Positions 53,034 to 63,325 of a DNA stretch of 64,000 bases are shown here, one piece after another (positions within the stretch are counted from its first letter, which is position 1; every line of letters begins with the position of its first letter). The DNA comes from Candidatus Aminicenantota bacterium. GTDB taxonomy: Bacteria > Acidobacteriota > Aminicenantia > Aminicenantales > Aminicenantaceae. The notes below the pieces were generated by a model. The model saw only the letters and a list, made by a program, of their open reading frames with translations. It was not told the DNA's origin and did not search any database. Position numbers and translations under genes: made by a program. Where the stretch lies: the NCBI GenBank assembly GCA_016783445.1, contig JADHWO010000005.1:1-64000 (forward strand), written 5' to 3'.

Positions 53034-53960
53034 ATGATTGAAGTTGAACTCCTAACAAAAAAATTTGGCGATATCGAAGCGATTAAGGATTTGAGTTTTA
53101 AAGTTGAAGAAGGAAAGATATGGGGACTCCTCGGGCCAAACGCTGCTGGCAAAACAACAACCATGAGAATCCTCACTGGTTACATTCCTGCCACTGAGGG
53201 AAAAGCCTCTATAGCTGATTATGATGTTTTTGAACAGCCTAATGCAGCCAAAAAAATTACTGGTTATCTCCCTGAAGTTCTTCCCCTCTACCCCGAAATG
53301 ACAGTTTATTCCTTTTTGAACTTCGTCTCAGAAATCAAACAAATCCCCTCCTCTCAAAAAAAAGAGGCTGTTGACAAAGCCATAAAAATAAGCGGGCTGG
53401 AGTCAGTTAGAAGGAGACTCATCAAGAATATCTCAAGAGGATTCAAACAGAGGGTAGGCATTGCTCAGGCTTTAATCCATGACCCTCAAGTTCTTGTCCT
53501 GGACGAGCCAACCATCGGCCTTGACCCAGCTCAGATTATAGAAATAAGACAACTCATAAAATCCTTAAAGGGAGAACGCACAATCCTCATTTCAACTCAT
53601 ATCCTTGCTGAAGTGACTCAGACGTGTGATGGAGCTGTCATCATCAACGAAGGCATCCTAATGGCTTCAGGTTCTCTGGAAGATCTCACAGCTTCCTTCA
53701 AGAAAAAGGAAGGTGTTATCATCAAGCTCAAAAATAGCGGAAAAGATACACAATCACTCCTTCATAATATTCAGGGAGTTGATAAAGTTTTCCGGGAAGA
53801 AAATGAGTTTAAAATAGAATGGTCTAAAGGAAAAGATTTGAGGGAAAACATCACAAAGTTCACTGTGGAAAAAGAATTGGGTCTTATCGAAATGAGGCCC
53901 CTCAGCATGAACATCGAAGACCTCTATCTCAAGATTATCTCAGGAGGTGTCGAGCAATGA
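53034..53960 (+). CDS. ABC transporter ATP-binding protein (GldA-like)
   Basis: A 308-residue ABC ATPase: Walker A GPNAAGKTTTMRIL, signature SRGFKQRVGIAQALI and Walker B QVLVLDEPTIGLDP. The C-terminal 80 residues form an accessory domain typical of GldA/CcmA-type exporters. With the permease and GldG-like gene that follow it makes a Gld-type transporter, which in Bacteroidota supports gliding and secretion; the cargo here is unknown. It starts with an AGGAGG ribosome site and overlaps the permease by four bases. Confidence 0.93.
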   Translation: MIEVELLTKKFGDIEAIKDLSFKVEEGKIWGLLGPNAAGKTTTMRILTGYIPATEGKASIADYDVFEQPNAAKKITGYLPEVLPLYPEMTVYSFLNFVSEIKQIPSSQKKEAVDKAIKISGLESVRRRLIKNISRGFKQRVGIAQALIHDPQVLVLDEPTIGLDPAQIIEIRQLIKSLKGERTILISTHILAEVTQTCDGAVIINEGILMASGSLEDLTASFKKKEGVIIKLKNSGKDTQSLLHNIQGVDKVFREENEFKIEWSKGKDLRENITKFTVEKELGLIEMRPLSMNIEDLYLKIISGGVEQ

Positions 53961-54724
53961 AAAACATTTGGGCTATTTGCAAAAAAGAAATTAAAACTTA
54001 CTTCACTTCCCCCATTGCCTATGCGGCTATAGCTGTTTTTCTGGTTCTGGTGGGATTTTTCTTTTACAGTCTTATCTTGTGGTTTAATTCCCAGTCTCTT
54101 CAAATGGCGAGATATCCTGGCTACCTTCAACAGATTAATATCAATCAGATGGTCTACTCTCCCCTCTTTCACAACATCAGCATTATCCTTTTGCTCATGA
54201 TCCCTCTTCTCACTATGCGCCTTTTTTCCGAAGAGAAAAAAATCAAAACAGATGAGCTACTCTACACCAGCCCTATCTCTATAAACCAGATCATACTGGG
54301 TAAATATTTTGCTTCCCTTTTTGTCCTCCTGGTGATGCTATTCCTGACCGGAATCCTTTCGATCTTTACCTTTGTCTATGGTAATCCGGAGTTAGTTCCT
54401 GTCCTGACCGGCTATCTCGGCTTATTCCTTTTGGGAGCGGCCTTTACTGCTCTGGGCATCTTTTTCTCTTCCCTGACCGAAAACCAGATAGTTTCCGCCA
54501 TCCTGACTTTTGGCGCCCTTCTTCTCTTCTGGGTTCTAAGCTGGGCTTCCTCCTCTGCAGGGGGGACGTTTAAAGATGTACTCAATTACCTCTCTTTTTT
54601 TCAGCACTTCGATAATATGACAAAAGGGATTCTGGACACTACAGATCTTGTCTATTACCTCAGCTTCATTACTTTTGGTCTATTTCTTACCCATTCTGTT
54701 ATTCAAACACGAAGGTGGAGGTAA
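53957..54724 (+). CDS. ABC transporter permease (GldF-like)
   Basis: A 255-residue polytopic membrane protein with about six segments. The opening IWAICKKEIKTYFTSPIAYAAIAVFLVL and MRLFSEEKKIKTDELLYTSPISINQIILGKY are strong marks of the GldF/ABC-2 permease group. It overlaps its ATPase by four bases and the next gene follows closely. Confidence 0.93.
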   Translation: MKNIWAICKKEIKTYFTSPIAYAAIAVFLVLVGFFFYSLILWFNSQSLQMARYPGYLQQININQMVYSPLFHNISIILLLMIPLLTMRLFSEEKKIKTDELLYTSPISINQIILGKYFASLFVLLVMLFLTGILSIFTFVYGNPELVPVLTGYLGLFLLGAAFTALGIFFSSLTENQIVSAILTFGALLLFWVLSWASSSAGGTFKDVLNYLSFFQHFDNMTKGILDTTDLVYYLSFITFGLFLTHSVIQTRRWR

Positions 54725-54726
54725 AA

Positions 54727-56346
54727 ATGGAAAAATTCAGGCAATATTTGAATTACATTGCAATAGTCCTCATACTCTTATCACTGGGTTCCCTTTTAAT
54801 ATGGCCCTATAAGAAAATAATTGCCCTTCTTTTAGGACTGGTTGGAGCCGCTGCATTAGTAACATACATTTTCCTCAATCTTCCGGCTCTCAAAAAAGGC
54901 TTTAAACGAAAATCCTTCATCTACTCCAGTAACTCGATTGTTATTGTTGCTCTTGTTCTTACCATTCTGTTTGTCATCAACTCTTTTTTCGCCAGACATC
55001 ACCACAGGTTTGATTTTACCGAAACAAAGCTTCACAGTCTCTCGGATCAATCCGTGCAGGTTTTAAAAAACCTGAAAAAGGATATTAATATCAAGAGTTT
55101 TTTCCGTGAGGGAAATTTTAACCGGGCAAAAATGGAAAACCTGCTGAAGATCTACAATTATCATTCGAAAAATATAAAGTATGAATTTATCGATCCAGAT
55201 AAAAATCCGGGAATGGTCAAAAGGTATGACATAACAGAAGACGGAACAACAATCTTTGAAAGCGGGGATAAAGATAGCCGCATCACATCTACCAGTGAAG
55301 AAGATATGACTAACGCTATCGTCAAAATCTCAAGGGAGAAGAAAAAAGCCATCTATTTCCTCGAGGGCCACGGAGAAGTAAGCATTGAAGTTAGCGAAGA
55401 AAGGGGCTTTTCTATAGCCAAAGAAGAACTTGAAAAACTCGCTTATGAGGTCAAAAAACTCACCTTAGCTTTATCAGCTACTTTCCCTGAAGATTGCTCA
55501 CTCCTGGTTATCGGCGGAGCTGAAAAGGACCTTCTTCCCAATGAACTTGAGACCATCAGAAATTATATAAGTAAGGGAGGAAAGGTCTTTTTTATGGTTG
55601 ACCCTGAAAATGCTCCGGGTTTTAAATCGTTCCTCGTTGAATACGGGATTAAACTCGAAGATGACCTGATAGTGGATACTGTATCGCGTCTTATGGGAGG
55701 AGACTATTTTATGCCTTTTGTGAGCGAATACGAACTACATGATATTACAAAAAAATTCCGCTATGCGACCTTCTTTCCATTTGCACGCTCAGTAAATACA
55801 GCCGAAGAGAAACCAGAAGGAATCTCGGTTTCTATCCTGGCAAAAACAAGTCCTAATTCCTGGTCAGAAAGGCAGCTCACAGAAGGGGAAGTAACTTTTA
55901 ATAAAGACAAGGATGTCGCCGGACCCGTCTCTATCGCGGCGGTTTTAACCGTCAAACAGAAGGAAGAAGCTGTAGAAGACAAACCGGTAGAAGTCAAAGA
56001 GAAAGACATCACACCAGCAGAAGGAAATAGAAAAGAAGAAAAAGAAGAGGGAGGAAAAGAAAGCAAAGTGAATCCGGAAGCACGCCTGGCTGTATTCGGT
56101 GATTCAGATTTTGCCACAAACAGATATTATAATCTCTCAGGAAACGGGAATTTTTTTCTGAATACAGTCAACTGGCTGACTGAAGAGGCAGACCTTATTT
56201 CCATACAGCTAAAAACATCTTCCCCCAGAACGATCCATCTGTCCGCTACTCAGGGAAGGGTACTCTTTTTTGTTTCTGTCATTTTTCTGCCTCTCGTGGT
56301 AGTTGTTACAGGAATTTCAGTGTGGGTGAGGAGACGTTCCCTATGA
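54727..56346 (+). CDS. GldG-like ABC transporter-associated protein
   Basis: A 539-residue membrane-anchored protein: three hydrophobic segments at the N-terminus (about residues 10-90), a large soluble domain (about 110-480) containing KKAIYFLEGHGEVSIEV and VFFMVDPENAPGFKSFL, and a last segment at the C-terminus. This is the Gld-type ABC-associated DUF4350/GldG architecture. ATG at 54727 is chosen because GGAGG lies five bases upstream; the GTG at 54715 would overlap the permease. A Glu/Lys-rich low-complexity stretch (about 415-445) is present. Confidence 0.87.
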   Translation: MEKFRQYLNYIAIVLILLSLGSLLIWPYKKIIALLLGLVGAAALVTYIFLNLPALKKGFKRKSFIYSSNSIVIVALVLTILFVINSFFARHHHRFDFTETKLHSLSDQSVQVLKNLKKDINIKSFFREGNFNRAKMENLLKIYNYHSKNIKYEFIDPDKNPGMVKRYDITEDGTTIFESGDKDSRITSTSEEDMTNAIVKISREKKKAIYFLEGHGEVSIEVSEERGFSIAKEELEKLAYEVKKLTLALSATFPEDCSLLVIGGAEKDLLPNELETIRNYISKGGKVFFMVDPENAPGFKSFLVEYGIKLEDDLIVDTVSRLMGGDYFMPFVSEYELHDITKKFRYATFFPFARSVNTAEEKPEGISVSILAKTSPNSWSERQLTEGEVTFNKDKDVAGPVSIAAVLTVKQKEEAVEDKPVEVKEKDITPAEGNRKEEKEEGGKESKVNPEARLAVFGDSDFATNRYYNLSGNGNFFLNTVNWLTEEADLISIQLKTSSPRTIHLSATQGRVLFFVSVIFLPLVVVVTGISVWVRRRSL

Positions 56347-57713
56347 AATTCAAAACCACTATCATTCTGGCTGTGATTCTTATCATTCTCCTTGCTTTTG
56401 TGTTTATATTTGAGTCCAAAGATGAGGGCGAAAACGAAAAAGAAGGAAAATTAGTTGCTCTTTCCTCGGATGACATACAAAAAATTACCCTCCAAAGAGA
56501 GGATAAAACCATCTCTTTTGAGAAAACAGAAAAGGATGAATGGCTCATCACCCAGCCCCTTGAAGCAAAGGCAGACAAATATGAAGTTGACCGCCTTGCT
56601 AGTGATTTCTCGGATTTACAGATCGAGAGAGTAGTGGAAGAGGAGCCTGAGGAGTTAAAAAAATATGAAATTCCTCAAAAAGAAATCAGCCTCTGGTTAA
56701 AAGACAAAAATAAGCCAGTAAAAATCCTCGTGGGCATGGAAAATCCACTGGATAAAACCTTCTTTGCAAAGAGAGATGATGAAACAAGAGTAGTCCTCAT
56801 CTCCAGCCAACTTAAAGACTTGATGGAGAAAAGCCTGTTTGATTTCCGCCAGAAGGATATCTTCAGATTTGAAACAGATGAAGTGAAGAGTGTAAAACTG
56901 AAAGCAAAAAAAATCTTTTGGGAAGCGACAAAGAAAGAAGAGGAATGGTTTTTAGAAAAACCTGTTAAATCACTAGCCAATACAAGCAAAATCGACAATT
57001 TACTTACTTCACTTAGCAACCTTAAAGCAAAAGAATTCGTTTCAGAAAAAAAGAATAAAGATGAAATAAAAAAATACAGTCTGGAGAATCCTGATTATAA
57101 AATTACTCTATTTATGCCTCTGGTAAATCAGGAGCTGACATTTTCTCTTCATAAAGAGGAAGAAAAACTTTATGCCACCACTTCCCTATCCTCAAAAATT
57201 ATTGAGGTGGAAGATGCCCTGCTCTCTGATTTAGAAAAAGAGGCAGAGGAATTAAGGGAAAAAGAAGTTGCCAATTTTTACAGCTGGGAGGTAAACCGCC
57301 TGCACATTAAGAAAGGAGATATTAATTGGACATTTGTAAAAGACGAGGAAGACAACTGGAGTTTTGAATCCCCAGATGAAGGCGAAGCAGACAAGAACAA
57401 GATCCAGACATTTATCCGGAAAATCGAAAGCCTTGAAGCCGAAGAATTCATCGACCCTCCATTAAGCTTAAAAGATCATGGGCTGGACAGCCCTCAAGGT
57501 GAAGTTAAAATCTGGTGGAAGGGAGATGAAGAAAAGGTCCAGGAGACCACAATTCTTATCGGCTATGAAGACAAGGAAGCAAAAAAGGTCGTTGTGAAAA
57601 ACACACGATTTAATTATCTTTTCAGGGTGGATAAAGCTTTTCTTGAGGAGTTTCCCAAAGAAACCAAAGACTGGAAGCCAGAGGAAAAAGAAGAAGAAAA
57701 GGAAAAACAGTAA
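56343..57713 (+). CDS. DUF4340 domain protein
   Basis: A 456-residue protein with one N-terminal membrane segment (about 5-22) and repeated DUF4340-type domains in which a beta-strand pattern recurs: DIQKITLQREDKTISFEKTE..EWLITQPLEAKADKYEVDRLASDFSDLQIERVV, and again near residues 190-230 and 315-350 (VNRLHIKKGDINWTF). DUF4340 genes commonly end Gld-type ABC clusters, where they are probably an envelope-side partner. It overlaps the previous gene by four bases (ATGA). Ends with an acidic/lysine tail. Confidence 0.85.
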   Translation: MKFKTTIILAVILIILLAFVFIFESKDEGENEKEGKLVALSSDDIQKITLQREDKTISFEKTEKDEWLITQPLEAKADKYEVDRLASDFSDLQIERVVEEEPEELKKYEIPQKEISLWLKDKNKPVKILVGMENPLDKTFFAKRDDETRVVLISSQLKDLMEKSLFDFRQKDIFRFETDEVKSVKLKAKKIFWEATKKEEEWFLEKPVKSLANTSKIDNLLTSLSNLKAKEFVSEKKNKDEIKKYSLENPDYKITLFMPLVNQELTFSLHKEEEKLYATTSLSSKIIEVEDALLSDLEKEAEELREKEVANFYSWEVNRLHIKKGDINWTFVKDEEDNWSFESPDEGEADKNKIQTFIRKIESLEAEEFIDPPLSLKDHGLDSPQGEVKIWWKGDEEKVQETTILIGYEDKEAKKVVVKNTRFNYLFRVDKAFLEEFPKETKDWKPEEKEEEKEKQ

Positions 57714-57949
57714 GGCTTTTTTCTAATAACATCAAATACTCAGCATATTAATCCTTTACACTTTTAAAACCGAGTGTTTCAATTAATAATGTCAAATGTT
57801 GAGACGCGACCCCTTACTCGAATATTCTGTGAGGCCTCTCAAATCCTAGGGAGGAGGGAAAAACCTTGAAACTCACCTCTCAAATCCTCCCAACAGAGTA
57901 TTGACGATTAAATGTTTCATTGCAACCATATTGACATAAAAGATTTTAT

Positions 57950-57978
57950 TTGACATCCGATACTTTTCGTATAATAAT
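57950..57978 (+). promoter_or_regulatory. Possible promoter before the large secreted protein
   Basis: TTGACA (57950-57955) with AATAAT 17 bases later (57973-57978). The 491-base gap 57714-58204 also holds a direct repeat CTCTCAAATCCT (near 57834 and 57884) and a hairpin CTGGAAA/TTTCCAG (58134-58156) shortly before the start; nothing else is recognised. Confidence 0.4.
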
Positions 57979-58204
57979 TTTCTTGTGGGGAAAAGGAGTA
58001 ACATAAGATAAATCGAAAAAATTCTCAAATTAACGAAAGGAATTCTCTTCAATCCTTAAAATTGAGAGAGACATTCCGCTCCAAAAACAGCATAAAGTCT
58101 ATTTCTCCTGCCCTCCAAAAGATTTTAATTCCTCTGGAAATATTACGTTTTTCCAGGGAAATTAATCACTAAACTAAAAAAATGTCTATAAATAGGAGGG
58201 GAAA

Positions 58205-61200
58205 ATGCCAAAGCATAAATTAGGTTTTATTCTGCTGTTTGTTGTCGCATTTCTGATAGCAACAGGGATTCCGATAATATCACATAACTCAGGTCAAAAC
58301 GGAGACTTGTTTCAAACCTTAATCGCAGGCCGAAACGTGAACATGGTCAGTGACGATCCTTATCTCCAAAGGCAGAACGAGCCATCTCTCGCCGTATCCA
58401 CACTCAACTCCCGGCATCTCCTGGCTGGAGCGAACGACTACCTTCTAATTGATAAGGCTGGAAATACGACAGAAGAGGTGACAATCGATGCATGGCTGGG
58501 CGTTTACAAATCTTATGACGGAGGCCAGTCCTGGGAAAGCGACCTTGTCCCTGGATATAGCATAGAACATGACTCACCCCTTGCAGGCCTGGAAGCAGCC
58601 GCAGACCCCACGATCCGGGCCGGAATTAACGGGTGGTTCTACTACAGCGGCATCGCTTTTGAAAGAGCACGTAATGGGAAGAGCGTTGTTTTTGTCGCCA
58701 GGTATAGAGATAACGGCAGCAGTATAGATTATGTTGATACAACGGTCATTGATGAAGGGACCAGCGGGCAGTTCCAGGACAAGCCATGGATCGGCACAGA
58801 CAAAGATAATCGTGTATATATTATCTACAGCATGTTTCTTGGCGAGATCGACCAAAACATCCACACCAAAATCCTGATCGCACGGTCGGAAAACGGCGGT
58901 GATACATGGGGGAGCCCCTCCAAACTCAGTGAAAGCCACCAAAAAAACCAGGGTACAACTTTTGCCGTCGACCCAAACAACGGTACAATCTATGTGGCCT
59001 GGAGGCGGTTTCCTGCACCAAACGTTACCCACGCCATTCTTATCGCCAAATCTGATGATCATGGAAGAACATTCACCAAAGCTCAAGAAGTAGCAACTAT
59101 CGACTATGAATTCGACCAGCCAACCATGGGCTCCCAGTTCGGTGCATCACAGTTTCGCACAAATGCCTATCCGACTATAACAATAGATGAAGACTCACGT
59201 ATCTATCTGGCATGGACTCAGCGCATCTCGGAACTTGGTGATGCGAGGATTGTTATCACTTCCCTCGCCGGAAGCGATTGGGGAAGCAGTTGGTCATCAG
59301 CTGAGACCGTCGAACCTCTTTCTATTGATGATCCACGGCAGGATGGGGAGCTGAACATGCCCTGCCACCAGCTCATGCCTACCATAACCTATGGGGCGGG
59401 TAAGCTAATGCTCGCCTGGTACGACACACGGTTCTCCGCACGCCGTTATGATGAATTCGGTGCGCTACGCCCGAATGCGCCAAGTTCCTCCCCATGGATC
59501 AGAGACGGTGAAACGCCTTATCGGGAAACCGTAGATGTCCGCCTGGCACAAGCAGATCCCGGTCCCTCACCCAACTTCGGCGAATCCATTCAGGTTTCCC
59601 GCTATCTCTGGGTTCTTGAAGATGATCCTGATAACTCTGAAGGAGAGCCGATGTATAGATTGCGGCAGGGACAATTCAACCCACCGAACTACAAGATGTT
59701 CAGCGGCGGGACAGTTCCCTTCCATGGTGATTATATTGATATCGCCCACTCTCCTGACGACCCGTTTACCTTTTATGTAACCTGGACCGACAACCGCGAT
59801 GTCAAGCCCCCCGGTGATGATGGATTTTGGGGAGACTATACACCCCCTGAGAAGTTTATTCCCGGGAACGATTGTATATCCAATCCCAATACCCATCTTG
59901 TCGGCATGCGGAACCAGAACATCTACTGCTCCCGCATCACAAGGGGCATCGAGATAGGAACTCTGAACAACAACCAGGCTCCGGGGAACAACTCGTTCGT
60001 CATCTTCGTCAATAACCTATTGAATCCGCCCGATCCGGCTGACCCTTATGCCAGCTTGACGTTCGAACTGTCCATCCTTTATTCAGCAACAGCTTCTTTC
60101 TCCCCTGAAGAGACCTTGACCGATATTTTTGTGTCAGTTCCATATTATTCCTCCATCGTACGCCAGGTCTTCGTAAGTGGGTCTGCAGGAGACTCCGTTA
60201 TAGTCAGAGTGTGGAATGAAGAAACAGGATTTGATGATGAGATTTATTTAAACCTCATAGCTGGGGGCATTCCCAGCGGTTCAGCAAGCCTCGTTCTTGA
60301 CGGAACAACCAAGATCGATTGGAGCGATCCCGAACTCATCGCTACGCTCAATCCCAATATCACCAATCCAAATATCGATAATCCGAACATCACCAATCCC
60401 AACATCACGAACCCCAATATCACTAATCCGAACATCACGAACCCCAATATTACCAATCCCAATATCACTAACCCGAACATCACCAATCCCAATATCACCA
60501 ATCCCAATATCGATAACCCGAACATCACTAACCCCAATATCACTAACCCCAATATCGATAACCCGAACATCACGAATCCCAATATCACCAATCCCAATAT
60601 CACGAATCCCAATATCACCAACATTCCGCCCTCGGGGACGAAAATCGCTGACAAGGTGTGGAGCGTGCACAATGAAGGAGATGCTTTTTCGGCCTACACC
60701 TTCAAAGGTATTGCGGGAGACACGCTTCCAGATGATGAATTTATCTTCACTCAGCTTCTGATTTACAAGGTTCACTATACACACTCGACGAACGGCTGTT
60801 ATCTGATGACAGAGGCCCATCACGAGCTTCTTGTTAATATTGTAAGTCCATTTATAACCACAGACACAACTAACCTAAATATAAATAAGTTTCTCGGCGA
60901 TCCGGAGGCATGGAATTCGGATATTAACAACACCACATTTTCCCTTGCGCCGGGTGAATACGCTGTCCTTATCCTGCGGGTTATCGACACCAAACCGAAC
61001 AGAGAGAATCAGAGTGTCACCACCTCAGGAACCAGGGAACTCAGTTCCCTCGATCCCGCACAAATCACTTATGACGAGGCGGGCAGTGTGGTCGTCTCAC
61101 ACACGTCTACAGAGTCTACCCCTGTTGGTTCGGCATCGCTCTTTATTTTGCCTGACCCCCTGCCTTCGGGCGTAAGAGCAGGCGAGGTATTTCCTCCTAC

Positions 61201-63289
61201 CTCTCTGAGAGCGATCGGCGGGACCCTGGCAGAAGGGGCTGACTACTCCTGGACTCTAATAAGCGGTGCAATACCTGAGGATATGACTCTTATTGGAAAC
61301 TTCCTCTCCGGAACACCGAGAAGAATCGGTCCTTTCTCTTTCACTATAGAAGTCAGAGATGATGATCCGGAGCACAGCGATACACATACCTTCTCAGGTG
61401 TGATTCTCCCTCCATATCCCCTTATATTGAACATAACGACACAGGAAGGGTATGATTTGGGAACGGAGACAGGATATTATGAAAATAAAGTATCCTTTAC
61501 ACCAAGTGACGGTGTGGCTCCTTATACTTGGTCTTTCACTGGTGCTCCTTTCCTAAGCCTGATTCCTAGATTCGGTGGAAATCCAGGCGAGATGCAGCTC
61601 GTCGGTACACTCGAGGCGGGAGAATGGGACATCACCGTTAAGGTCACCGATGACAGGCTTCCCTTGGATGTGGATGCGTTCGCAACACAATCCTTTAAAC
61701 TGTGTGTCGAGCCCCTGCCATTAGAAATCAACCTGCCGAATGCAACTGATCTGGAGTGGTCATTGGGCACTTCCCACAGCGTCCAGATCTCGGTCAGCAA
61801 CGCAAAGTTGCAGCCTATATGGACTGTAAACGGCCTTCCTGACGGATTCAGTATGGATATAACCGGCTCTCCGATTGAATTAACGGGATTGCCGGTCTTC
61901 GATCCAGCTAAGGACTACCCCGCAACTTACACGGTGACGGTAGAGGTCACTGATCCGTTTACATGGTGCGGCTTAGGGCCGAGAACAGAATCCGCAACCT
62001 TTAACATTATTATTAAACCGAAATCTCCTGAGTGGGTGTTTGAAGAAACCACAGGCGGAGTGGCCACAGCTGTCACAGCTGATCCGGGTGGAAACGCCTA
62101 TGTTACCGGCTATACGGGCACTGAGGGAAACAGGGATTATTTCACTGTTATGTATAACACGGAAGGTGCCAGACAGTGGAGTGTGCTATATAATGGTTCA
62201 GCCAACGGAGACGATGTCCCCACAGCTATCTCTGCGGATGCAACAGGCGTTTACGTGACCGGTTTTAGCGAAGGGACCACATCCGGCAAGGATATCTTTA
62301 CCGTGAAATACAACCCGAACGGAAGCCAGGCATGGGAGGCCCGGTATGACGGTCCGTCTCACATGGGAGACGAACCTAACGCCATTACGCTCGACGGGGC
62401 TAATGTCTATGTAGCAGGATTCGTACACAGAGGAAATAAGACGGCGCACAAAGACTACACTATCATCAAATATGGCAAGGACACCGGAAGTGAGGTCTGG
62501 GACGCCAGATATGACTCCCGCAGGAACGGAATGGACGAGGCAACGGCTATTGCTGTTGACACCCAGGGGAATGTCTATGTCACAGGAAAGAGCCAGGAAA
62601 GCTCCAACACTGGAGAGCCGAAGAGTTTTGACTATCTGACGCTCAAGTACAACCGCTCAGGCCGCCTACAATGGGAAGTCCGTGACAACGGAAGCTTCTT
62701 TGGTGATGATGAGCCAACGGCCATCGCTGTCGACGAGTCCGGGTATATCTATGTAACAGGGCAGGAGAATATTGGAGCAAACGACACCAACTTCTACACG
62801 GTCAAGTATAATTCCGAGGGGCAACCTGTCTGGAGTGCTGGTCAAAGCTATGGAGGGCCTGGAGAAGATAGAGCCCTTGATGTAGCTTTTGATGATGAGG
62901 GCAATGTATATGTGACCGGAAAGTTCATGGGAACAGAAGGCTATGATTACGCAACAATTAAGTACCTCTCAGCTGGTGGAACCCCATCATGGACTGAAGT
63001 TTATGCCAGCGGAAATGAAGACGATATGCCCGTTGGTCTGGCGCTCAGCTTGGAAAGCGGTACAGGATTCGTCTTTGTGGCCGGATTCAAGACCACTCAG
63101 AGTAACGGAAAGGATTTCTTCAGCATCAAGTACAATGCATCAGATGGGAGTATAGCCTGGATAGCCCAGTATAACAGCGGATCAAGCACAGATGATGAAG
63201 CCACGGCCATGTTTATGAACGAAACGGGTCTTTATGTGACCGGGTTCAGCCCGAACGGCTTTCTCACAGTGAAGTACACAAAGCAGTAA
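58205..63289 (+). CDS. Large secreted multi-repeat protein (Asp-box, pentapeptide, SBBP repeats)
   Basis: A 1694-residue protein with an N-terminal signal/anchor (about residues 6-28). Residues about 90-560 hold sialidase-like Asp-box repeats (SYDGGQSWESD, SENGGDTWGSP, SDDHGRTFTKA) and probably form a beta-propeller; no sialidase catalytic set was verified. Residues 716-805 are 18 perfect-length NPNIT units. A region with putative Ig-like/cadherin domains (about 990-1270, GTPRRIGPFSFTIEVRDDDPE) follows, then about seven SBBP propeller repeats from residue 1277, each like YVTGYTG ... YFTVMYNTEGARQW, to the end. Probably an extracellular or surface adhesion/binding protein. Ribosome site AGGAGG precedes the ATG. 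Codon use looks more GC-rich than in neighbours. Confidence 0.85.
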   Translation: MPKHKLGFILLFVVAFLIATGIPIISHNSGQNGDLFQTLIAGRNVNMVSDDPYLQRQNEPSLAVSTLNSRHLLAGANDYLLIDKAGNTTEEVTIDAWLGVYKSYDGGQSWESDLVPGYSIEHDSPLAGLEAAADPTIRAGINGWFYYSGIAFERARNGKSVVFVARYRDNGSSIDYVDTTVIDEGTSGQFQDKPWIGTDKDNRVYIIYSMFLGEIDQNIHTKILIARSENGGDTWGSPSKLSESHQKNQGTTFAVDPNNGTIYVAWRRFPAPNVTHAILIAKSDDHGRTFTKAQEVATIDYEFDQPTMGSQFGASQFRTNAYPTITIDEDSRIYLAWTQRISELGDARIVITSLAGSDWGSSWSSAETVEPLSIDDPRQDGELNMPCHQLMPTITYGAGKLMLAWYDTRFSARRYDEFGALRPNAPSSSPWIRDGETPYRETVDVRLAQADPGPSPNFGESIQVSRYLWVLEDDPDNSEGEPMYRLRQGQFNPPNYKMFSGGTVPFHGDYIDIAHSPDDPFTFYVTWTDNRDVKPPGDDGFWGDYTPPEKFIPGNDCISNPNTHLVGMRNQNIYCSRITRGIEIGTLNNNQAPGNNSFVIFVNNLLNPPDPADPYASLTFELSILYSATASFSPEETLTDIFVSVPYYSSIVRQVFVSGSAGDSVIVRVWNEETGFDDEIYLNLIAGGIPSGSASLVLDGTTKIDWSDPELIATLNPNITNPNIDNPNITNPNITNPNITNPNITNPNITNPNITNPNITNPNITNPNIDNPNITNPNITNPNIDNPNITNPNITNPNITNPNITNIPPSGTKIADKVWSVHNEGDAFSAYTFKGIAGDTLPDDEFIFTQLLIYKVHYTHSTNGCYLMTEAHHELLVNIVSPFITTDTTNLNINKFLGDPEAWNSDINNTTFSLAPGEYAVLILRVIDTKPNRENQSVTTSGTRELSSLDPAQITYDEAGSVVVSHTSTESTPVGSASLFILPDPLPSGVRAGEVFPPTSLRAIGGTLAEGADYSWTLISGAIPEDMTLIGNFLSGTPRRIGPFSFTIEVRDDDPEHSDTHTFSGVILPPYPLILNITTQEGYDLGTETGYYENKVSFTPSDGVAPYTWSFTGAPFLSLIPRFGGNPGEMQLVGTLEAGEWDITVKVTDDRLPLDVDAFATQSFKLCVEPLPLEINLPNATDLEWSLGTSHSVQISVSNAKLQPIWTVNGLPDGFSMDITGSPIELTGLPVFDPAKDYPATYTVTVEVTDPFTWCGLGPRTESATFNIIIKPKSPEWVFEETTGGVATAVTADPGGNAYVTGYTGTEGNRDYFTVMYNTEGARQWSVLYNGSANGDDVPTAISADATGVYVTGFSEGTTSGKDIFTVKYNPNGSQAWEARYDGPSHMGDEPNAITLDGANVYVAGFVHRGNKTAHKDYTIIKYGKDTGSEVWDARYDSRRNGMDEATAIAVDTQGNVYVTGKSQESSNTGEPKSFDYLTLKYNRSGRLQWEVRDNGSFFGDDEPTAIAVDESGYIYVTGQENIGANDTNFYTVKYNSEGQPVWSAGQSYGGPGEDRALDVAFDDEGNVYVTGKFMGTEGYDYATIKYLSAGGTPSWTEVYASGNEDDMPVGLALSLESGTGFVFVAGFKTTQSNGKDFFSIKYNASDGSIAWIAQYNSGSSTDDEATAMFMNETGLYVTGFSPNGFLTVKYTKQ
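60350..60619 (+). repeat. 15-bp coding tandem repeat, 18 units (NPNIT)
   Basis: Eighteen consecutive units each encoding Asn-Pro-Asn-Ile-Thr; units 2, 11 and 14 have Asp in place of Thr. Asn, Pro, Ile and Thr codons differ between units (AAT/AAC, CCC/CCG/CCA, ATC/ATT, ACC/ACG/ACT), so the peptide is kept while the DNA drifts. Confidence 0.95.
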
Positions 63290-63325
63290 TACGTACGGAA
63301 TACTTTTAATATTTAGTAAAAAAAT

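Noticed and set aside
60244-60761. Long open frames on the other strand and in a shifted frame across the NPNIT array.
   Set aside because: A 15-bp repeat opens all frames at once; the proteins would be monotonous hydrophobic or Ser/Pro/Ile repeats without family match or ribosome site.
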